IMG/VR virus record: IMGVR_UViG_3300031237_000273
Span: 1-64,000 of that record
Reading direction: 5' to 3' (one strand)
Source: a virus
DNA: 64,000 nucleotides
Below, piece by piece: positions 59,225 through 64,000 of the stretch. A model generated the notes under the pieces. It ran no database searches, had not been told where the DNA came from, and saw nothing but the letters and a program-made list of their open reading frames with translations. Both the position numbers and the translations under genes were made by a program. Positions within the stretch are counted from its first letter, which is position 1. Every line of letters starts with the position of its first letter.

Positions 59225-59243
59225 TATCAACCTAGAGTTGATA
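59225..59243. promoter_or_regulatory. Repressor operator, left region, site 1
   Basis: TATCAAC-CTAGA-GTTGATA, a perfect 7-5-7 palindrome just upstream of the cro start. A half site ATCAAC follows at 59,250. Confidence 0.8.
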
Positions 59244-59281
59244 TTAAACATCAACTGACTATTGCGCAAGCTCCATGGCAC

Positions 59282-59300
59282 TCTCAACTCATGGTTGATA
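59282..59300. promoter_or_regulatory. Repressor operator, left region, site 2, overlapping the cI start
   Basis: TCTCAAC-TCATG-GTTGATA, one change from the perfect site. It covers the cI ATG at 59,291, so bound repressor would also limit its own synthesis. Confidence 0.75.
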
Positions 59301-60022
59301 AAAACGAATTACGCGCCGCTTTTAGCGCGCGACTACATGAAGCACTCAACGATGCGGGCGTACGCGGCCGTGGACGGGGGGTGGACATCCATCGAAAATT
59401 GAAAAGTCTAGGGGTAGACAAGACTACTCAAGCGGTTAGCAAGTGGCTTAACGGCGAAGCTATGGCAGAAGCAGATAGCATGGTCGCGCTATGTTCTTGG
59501 TTAAAAGTGCGTAGGGAGTGGCTTGAGTACGGCGTTTTGCCAAAGCAACAAACCGGTGAGAGCAATGTTCATCAGCTGGTGGCCGATGAGGAAAGCAACA
59601 TTAGCGAAATCAACCAACGCTTTGGCAAAGTTCCACTGATTTCTTGGGTTCAGGCAGGCGCTTGGTGCGAGGCCATTTCTAATTTTGAGTCCTATGATAC
59701 TGACTCTTGGCTTTCCTGCCCTGTACCGATCAGCAATCACGGATTCGCATTGAGAGTACTTGGTGATTCGATGACAAATCCAGGACCCGGAAGAAGCTAC
59801 CCTACAGGTTGCATTATTTTTGTTGATCCTGAAGCGGAAACAAAGACAGGGGACCGAGTGATCGCCCGAGTCTCCCGTACCAACGAGGCGACTTTCAAAA
59901 TTCTAGTAGAAGATGCTGGGCGCCAATTTCTGCGACCGATAAATCCGCAGTACCCAATAATCGAAATTACTGAAGAAACTCATATATGCGGCAAGGTGGT
60001 GGGCTCCTTCATCCCTGAATAA
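59291..60022 (+). CDS. LexA-like CI prophage repressor
   Basis: A 243-residue repressor. I start it at 59,291 (VDKNELRAAFSARL). The N-terminal helix-turn-helix domain includes GVDKTTQAVSKWLNGEAMAE. The C-terminal S24 peptidase has the cleavage-type Ala-Gly in WVQAGAW near 121, the nucleophile in LGDSMTNPG near 159 and the Lys in FKILVE near 201. It is therefore likely to self-cleave when RecA is active, inducing the prophage. The matching operators at 59.2 and 61.9 kb are its probable targets. Confidence 0.92.
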   Translation: MVDKNELRAAFSARLHEALNDAGVRGRGRGVDIHRKLKSLGVDKTTQAVSKWLNGEAMAEADSMVALCSWLKVRREWLEYGVLPKQQTGESNVHQLVADEESNISEINQRFGKVPLISWVQAGAWCEAISNFESYDTDSWLSCPVPISNHGFALRVLGDSMTNPGPGRSYPTGCIIFVDPEAETKTGDRVIARVSRTNEATFKILVEDAGRQFLRPINPQYPIIEITEETHICGKVVGSFIPE

Positions 60023-60040
60023 GCCCACGCCTGCAATAAA

Positions 60041-61831
60041 TTATTCCAGAGCACCTAACAATTTAAATAAGTCTGTCGCGCGTCTTTCATGCTTCAGCAC
60101 TAACTCGTTGTAAATTTTATATGCGCGAGCTAGATAGCGTGTTCCAAAAGCCGTATACGATGACGCTAGTATTTTGAATGCGACAGAGTCCAAATCCATC
60201 TCATCAGTATTAAGAAGGTAATCCGCTTCATTAATATTCAATTTCAGGACACGCTTCAGATCCTCTTCTAATGCAGAATATGTGTCCCCATCAGCATCCC
60301 ATCCACCGCACAAATTAATAGCAAATGAAACAATCAACATTGGATGGCCATTAGTGACCTTGTCTTCGGCGTGATGAAACGCAACACCTCCATGATCAAT
60401 CCTCATCAGACCGTATCCAACCTGCAGATAATTTAATGTATCCTGATCGGATATTACACTTCCTACACCAAGCCTATCAAATGCGGCCTTAAGTTGCGGA
60501 ATCAAAAATGCCCGCTCGACTAACTCTGGATTCTGCTCATACAATAGTGGAATAATATTATCCTCACTAAATGGCTTCCAGTACCTATTAATCAAGCCCA
60601 CCTGAACATCATATTCTTCAGCCAATATATACTTAGAAACAAAATACTCCTGAAAGGATCTATGCGAATAGGCAACCTGTAATCCGTCTTCAATAAGCAG
60701 GCAAGTCGCTTTTAACAAATCTTCGAGATACCCTGCCCTTTTAAATGACAACCCAAGTCTTGTACGACTCACATCTATATATTCAAGACACTCCGGCGTC
60801 GTCATCCGAAACACTCGTTTATCAAATGTGAGCAATGAGAAAAGTGAAAAAACCCTTGAGAAGTCTAAAACATCTAAGTCGGTAGCTCTCTGGCGAGAGT
60901 AAGCTCCTTTTGATGCATCATGTTTTTGAAAAAGAGCCTCATAAGCCTGACCGTAAAATACACTCAGTTTAGTGGGCACTTCAGCATTTTGATGATAAGT
61001 GAGGAGCATAATCGATAGTAACAGTGGATTAGATAGAAAAGACTTGTGTTCTACAAACAATCGATCCCTTAACTCTCTAATGAATTTTTCTTTGAAAATA
61101 TTTTCGACGGGTAATTTAGAAACAAGATCAACTGCAGATGACTGGCTTAGTGGTTCAACATGACACTCACTAAACTGATTCCATGCTCGGAATCGCTCGT
61201 CAGGCCTAGAAGAAATAAAGATCGGGCATCCTGGAAATTTTTGCGACAACGAATTTATATAGCTATCGACGCCCTCTCGCTTGGAAGCTAATAGTTCATC
61301 AAACCCGTCAAACAAGAAACAAAAATTACCAGACTTCAGGGCTTGTAAAAAAAAATCCCCCTCAATATCAAACCCACCATTTTGCATTATGAATACTATA
61401 TGCTCCTCAAGGGAACGAACAGAATCATTAAGATCCCTGAGCTCAACAAGTATCGGAGCGTACTCGCCGCCAGCAATACAGCTTAGGAATATATGACGCA
61501 TCAAAATCGACTTACCACAACCTCCCGTGCCGGCCACAATTATACGGCTGGACATCTCAATGCAACTAGAAAAATCGGGGCTCGATATTGAATCCGAGTA
61601 GCCAAATCTTAGTCCTATTGGAACATAGTAGTCATAAAAATCGACAGGAGTATCTGTACTCCATAAGCATTTCAGCTTTGAATACTTTACTCGCGACTTC
61701 AATATGTATCTTTGATAGCCAATCTCAATTTGACTTTTTTGCTCTCTAGTTTTATAGAGTCCTTTCGCGAAACTGAATACTTTCTCAATATTTGAATTAA
61801 AAATCTCTACAGCGGCTTCAACTTCATCCAT
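60041..61831 (-). CDS. NACHT-domain STAND NTPase, candidate anti-phage defence gene
   Basis: A 596-residue protein. Residues 1-95 are a helical/beta N-terminal part; 96-330 is the NACHT module: Walker A VAGTGGCGKS (101-108), Walker B FLFDGFDEL with the extra acidic pair (172-179), FISSRP sensor region (206-210). A winged-helix/helical part carries SHRSFQEYF (390-397), a common NACHT signature. The last 170 residues are helical, without visible LRR, WD or TPR repeats, so it is a short NACHT. It is convergent with cI, AT-rich, and lies between cI and the right operators, a known place for lysogeny-expressed cargo genes. Bacterial NACHT proteins can block phage; this one's activity is inferred. 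Confidence 0.85.
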   Translation of the reverse strand: MDEVEAAVEIFNSNIEKVFSFAKGLYKTREQKSQIEIGYQRYILKSRVKYSKLKCLWSTDTPVDFYDYYVPIGLRFGYSDSISSPDFSSCIEMSSRIIVAGTGGCGKSILMRHIFLSCIAGGEYAPILVELRDLNDSVRSLEEHIVFIMQNGGFDIEGDFFLQALKSGNFCFLFDGFDELLASKREGVDSYINSLSQKFPGCPIFISSRPDERFRAWNQFSECHVEPLSQSSAVDLVSKLPVENIFKEKFIRELRDRLFVEHKSFLSNPLLLSIMLLTYHQNAEVPTKLSVFYGQAYEALFQKHDASKGAYSRQRATDLDVLDFSRVFSLFSLLTFDKRVFRMTTPECLEYIDVSRTRLGLSFKRAGYLEDLLKATCLLIEDGLQVAYSHRSFQEYFVSKYILAEEYDVQVGLINRYWKPFSEDNIIPLLYEQNPELVERAFLIPQLKAAFDRLGVGSVISDQDTLNYLQVGYGLMRIDHGGVAFHHAEDKVTNGHPMLIVSFAINLCGGWDADGDTYSALEEDLKRVLKLNINEADYLLNTDEMDLDSVAFKILASSYTAFGTRYLARAYKIYNELVLKHERRATDLFKLLGALE

Positions 61832-61940
61832 TTTTTACAGTTCTCCAGTTAAAGCGTCAATGTTGAGAATCTTCAGTTATCCCCTGCGACTGTATCTTAT
61901 GACTGGCTTACTGGAAATCGCGAACAACAGAAACGAAATT

Positions 61941-61959
61941 TATCAACCGATAGTTGTTG
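61941..61959. promoter_or_regulatory. Repressor operator, right region, site 1
   Basis: TATCAAC-CGATA-GTTGTTG, with two changes in the right arm relative to the perfect site. It lies in the divergent interval between the NACHT gene and the rightward early operon. Confidence 0.7.
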
Positions 61960-61965
61960 ACACAA

Positions 61966-61984
61966 CATCAACCACTGGTTGATA
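61966..61984. promoter_or_regulatory. Repressor operator, right region, site 2
   Basis: CATCAAC-CACTG-GTTGATA, 25 bp after site 1, centre to centre. A pair of such sites would repress the early operon that begins at 62,022. Confidence 0.75.
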
Positions 61985-62021
61985 TTTGTCTCACTCTTCC
62001 ACCACAGAGCGAGGCAACAGC

Positions 62022-62198
62022 ATGCACACCATAGCCACCCTGCACGTCCATCCGGCCGTTGCTGATCCATTCCGCATCTTCGAGATTCGCCGCTTAGCAC
62101 GCGAATACGGATGCACGTTTGTCACCACCAAACCAAAGCTGAAAGCCCGCGGAACAACCGCTCCGTTCGATCCAAATGGCGGAGGGTATGCAGCATGA
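62022..62198 (+). CDS. Early phage protein, 58 aa, unknown
   Basis: First gene of the rightward early operon, with GAGGC seven bases before the ATG. HPAVADPFRIFEIRRLAREY and a basic C-terminus (TTKPKLKARG) suggest a small nucleic-acid-linked protein. The stop overlaps the next start as ATGA. Confidence 0.6.
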   Translation: MHTIATLHVHPAVADPFRIFEIRRLAREYGCTFVTTKPKLKARGTTAPFDPNGGGYAA

Positions 62199-62785
62199 GC
62201 AAGTACAAGCTGGACAACCGTTCCCTGCAACTGCTCAACGCCCAGGTCAACTTGACCGAGACCTTCAACCACACGCTAAGGTCAACACCCAAGCGTGAGG
62301 CCCTGTCGTTCCGCCTCAAAGTTGAACGCACCACATCCGACACCTTTTTCACCGTTGAACTGGGCAGCGATCGCCACACGCTGACCCTGAAGAACGAAAA
62401 AAAGATGCACCTCAAGCTGGCTGACTTCATCGAAGAGATCGTCAACGGCCCGTTTGCCCCCAGCGACGCCGTCGACCTATTGAACTTCCCCCTCGCCAAC
62501 CTGGAATACGCTCGCTTCGATGCTGAGCACAAGCAGCAGGTATTCGAGCTGGTGCGCACTGGTGGTGTCGTGAGCCTCGACATGGGTTTTGAGCTCCCCC
62601 TCCACGTCGCATTGCATCGCACTAAAACCCGCTCTGGTGTCACTACCATCATGAGCATCGGCAAGAAAAGGCCGCGCACCAAATGTTTCACCGTGTACGG
62701 CAGCGATGTCGAGATCTACAAGCAAGTGGCCGAGTCCATCAACCACCTTGCGGCAGCGGCAACACCCGCGGCGCACGCCGCTTGA
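62195..62785 (+). CDS. Early phage protein, 196 aa, unknown
   Basis: Starts at 62,195 by ATGA overlap. The protein has an alternating strand pattern (EALSFRLKVERTTSDTFFTV, GVVSLDMGFELPL) and an Ala-rich tail. No enzyme motif is seen. Position suggests a recombination, anti-host or replication accessory role, which cannot be refined. Confidence 0.65.
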   Translation: MSKYKLDNRSLQLLNAQVNLTETFNHTLRSTPKREALSFRLKVERTTSDTFFTVELGSDRHTLTLKNEKKMHLKLADFIEEIVNGPFAPSDAVDLLNFPLANLEYARFDAEHKQQVFELVRTGGVVSLDMGFELPLHVALHRTKTRSGVTTIMSIGKKRPRTKCFTVYGSDVEIYKQVAESINHLAAAATPAAHAA

Positions 62786-62795
62786 GGGGGACGAC

Positions 62796-63080
62796 ATGGA
62801 ACGCACACTCGCCCAAGCCGCGAAACACCTCGGTCTGACTAGGCCCAAGCTGATCGACCTTATGCGGGCAAAAGGTCTGCTCAATAATCGAAACCTACCT
62901 GCCTTCCCGACCCGCGATCGCGAGTACCTGCGGGTCAAGGACAGCAACTGGTACCACGAGACCGCCGGTATGCAGTACAGCCAGTCAACCCGCGTCAGAC
63001 AACCCGGCATCCGCTGGCTGGCCGATCAACTGGGGCTCGATCTACCCACCATCCCGGTAAACCACCGTGATGTGGCCTAG
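62796..63080 (+). CDS. Antirepressor C-terminal-like (KilAC-type) DNA-binding protein
   Basis: A 94-residue protein. RTLAQAAKHLGLTRPKLIDL with LMRAKGLLNNRNLPA, and a later GIRWLADQLG, match the winged-helix KilAC/AntC domain that ends many phage antirepressors; here it stands alone. GAGGGGG is upstream of the ATG. The stop lies inside the next gene's start region. Confidence 0.75.
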   Translation: MERTLAQAAKHLGLTRPKLIDLMRAKGLLNNRNLPAFPTRDREYLRVKDSNWYHETAGMQYSQSTRVRQPGIRWLADQLGLDLPTIPVNHRDVA

Positions 63081-63246
63081 GGAATACGCTCGCCAGATCG
63101 TCGCCATGCGCACACGCGAGGAGCGCAATGCTGCGCTTCTCGAAGTGCCGGATCACCTACGCGAGCTGACCAAAACACACTGCCTGAATGCCTGGAACCA
63201 CCCGGCAAGAACACAACGCAAGGAGGCTCAGCAAGCCAATGCCTAA
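63070..63246 (+). CDS. Small early phage protein, 58 aa
   Basis: Starts at the ATG at 63,070, 11 bases before the previous stop, and ends overlapping the PrtN-like start. WPREYARQIVAMRTREERNA and a helical remainder are like short proteins common in Pseudomonas phage early operons. Its overlap with both neighbours supports it as a real gene. Function unknown. Confidence 0.6.
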   Translation: MWPREYARQIVAMRTREERNAALLEVPDHLRELTKTHCLNAWNHPARTQRKEAQQANA

Positions 63247-63556
63247 CACTAGCCAGACACCACTACGACTGCGACCCGCACCCGAGTCAGTCACTATGGA
63301 ACTGCTTTACCGCACCTTCGGCGACGTGCTGATCCCGTTGGAAAAAGTCCGCGAGCAGTATTTCCGCAACCTTAACGAGCAGTCTTTTGTGGCCGAGATC
63401 AACAGCGGTCGGATTCAGCTGCCCATCACCACGCTGGACACCAGTCGCAAGGCACCGAAGTACGCGCACATTCGCCATGTTGCTTCACTGATCGACATCC
63501 GCGCCTACAAGGCAGATGAAGAGATGCTGCGACCACAGGACGATTCAACCGAGTAA
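63239..63556 (+). CDS. PrtN-like pyocin/phage activator
   Basis: A 105-residue protein. LLYRTFGDVLIPLEKVREQY, FVAEINSGRIQLPITTLDTS and KYAHIRHVASLIDIRAYK are the pattern of the PrtN family, which activates pyocin gene expression after DNA damage in P. aeruginosa. Here it would belong to the prophage's early operon and might switch on late or lytic genes. I start it at 63,239, overlapping the preceding gene by eight bases. Confidence 0.78.
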   Translation: MPNTSQTPLRLRPAPESVTMELLYRTFGDVLIPLEKVREQYFRNLNEQSFVAEINSGRIQLPITTLDTSRKAPKYAHIRHVASLIDIRAYKADEEMLRPQDDSTE

Positions 63557-63613
63557 GTCACCTGACCCAACGGCTGCCACCACCAGCCTACGACGACACC
63601 AGGAGCACACCAC

Positions 63614-63793
63614 ATGACTGCAATTCAAATTTGCGCATTGATCGGCCTCATCATCGGCGCTGCCCTACTCTACTGGACCGGCTACCGAGGTGGCCTGATC
63701 GATGGCCGCATCGAGGGAATCGACGAAGGCAAAGCCATCCAACAATCCGACAACGCCCTGCTACTGGCGGACCTAGTCAAGGAGGCAGCATGA
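63614..63793 (+). CDS. Small single-span membrane protein, 59 aa
   Basis: One hydrophobic segment (ICALIGLIIGAALLYWTGY) near the N-terminus is followed by a charged cytosolic tail (RIEGIDEGKAIQQSD). AGGAG stands nine bases before the ATG. The stop overlaps the next ATG as ATGA. Such proteins recur in Pseudomonas phage early regions, with unknown role. Confidence 0.6.
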   Translation: MTAIQICALIGLIIGAALLYWTGYRGGLIDGRIEGIDEGKAIQQSDNALLLADLVKEAA

Positions 63794-64000
63794 GCCAGAT
63801 TTCTCACCATCATCGCAACACGGATCAAGCTTCGCTGGCACCTGATGGACCAACTCGCTATCGAACTGCGGAGGAAAGCGGCATAAAAATGGACCAGCAC
63901 ACCACCCAAACATCAACCGCTTTACTCTGCAACGCCAGTGGCGTCGACACGCTAGAAACAAACAGCCTCTGCTGCGCAGCAGCAGGCATTACTACCCATC
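63790..64000 (+). CDS. Early phage gene, cut by the window end
   Basis: Open from the ATG at 63,790 to the last base, 70 codons without a stop. The product is polar, with several His and Thr and two Cys clusters (SLCC). Too little is visible for a function. The overlap with the preceding stop supports it as the next gene of the operon. Confidence 0.5.
   Translation, partial: MSQISHHHRNTDQASLAPDGPTRYRTAEESGIKMDQHTTQTSTALLCNASGVDTLETNSLCCAAAGITTH

Noticed and set aside
1-64000. CRISPR arrays and rRNA genes
   Set aside because: No regularly spaced repeats with unique spacers and no rRNA-like sequence were seen on either strand.

Overview
The window is bacterial accessory DNA, almost certainly from a Pseudomonas of the fluorescens type. 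This rests on the tRNA sequences, a PrtN-like regulator in the prophage, Pseudomonas-style intergenic repeats, and phage genes of the kinds common in that genus. No core metabolic gene is present. Nearly everything belongs to mobile elements that met at a tRNA locus near 19.5 kb. That locus has an intact tRNA-Leu(TAA) and, upstream of it on the same strand, only the 3' half of a tRNA-Cys(GCA). The simplest reading is that one element used tRNA-Leu and extends left, while one or more elements used tRNA-Cys and extend right past the window end.

Bases 1-900 are the edge of an older prophage, with a cytosine methyltransferase cut off after about 50 codons. Bases 880-19,463 form a P4-like integrative island. 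A tyrosine integrase lies beside tRNA-Leu and heads a tight operon with an AlpA-like regulator, a CHC2-type zinc-finger protein and a RepA-like ATPase. Its cargo is defensive or unknown: a type I restriction-modification system (hsdM-hsdS-hsdR), a putative PD-(D/E)XK protein at 2.1-3.1 kb, and at 11.7-13.9 kb what looks like a short integron cassette array without an integrase. At least two clear attC-like sites and one weaker one separate genes for a small membrane protein, a HEPN protein with zinc ribbons and a PD-(D/E)XK nuclease-like protein.

Bases 19.8-30.5 kb are a patchwork of small cargo blocks. Three copies of a 69-residue protein gene, members of a short inverted-repeat element, and paired repeats with 11-bp spacing recur through it and look like scars of successive insertions at tRNA-Cys. 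Cargo includes a secreted NlpC/P60-like protein with an overlapping partner gene, a second protein with a HEPN-type R-x4-H motif, a di-haem c-type peroxidase with a secreted partner, and an unrecognised three-gene operon.

Bases 31.2-64 kb are most of a contractile-tailed prophage. The head and packaging genes are lambda-like (Nu1, A, W, B, C, D, E, FII, Z) and the tail genes are P2-like (V, W, J, I, H, sheath, tube, E/E', tape measure, U, X, D), all on the minus strand. Lysis genes (holin, GH19 endolysin, Rz with embedded Rz1) and a Dam-type methylase accompany them. Intrinsic terminators punctuate the late genes, and a possible Q-type antiterminator lies upstream. Replication and control genes (VapE-type primase-helicase, TraR-like zinc finger, CII, Cro, a LexA-like CI) lead to a right-hand early operon with a PrtN-like activator. 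Two sets of matching operators flank a 596-residue NACHT NTPase gene between cI and the right operator. That gene is the best candidate for a prophage-borne anti-phage defence. The prophage integrase and the intact tRNA-Cys are not in the window.
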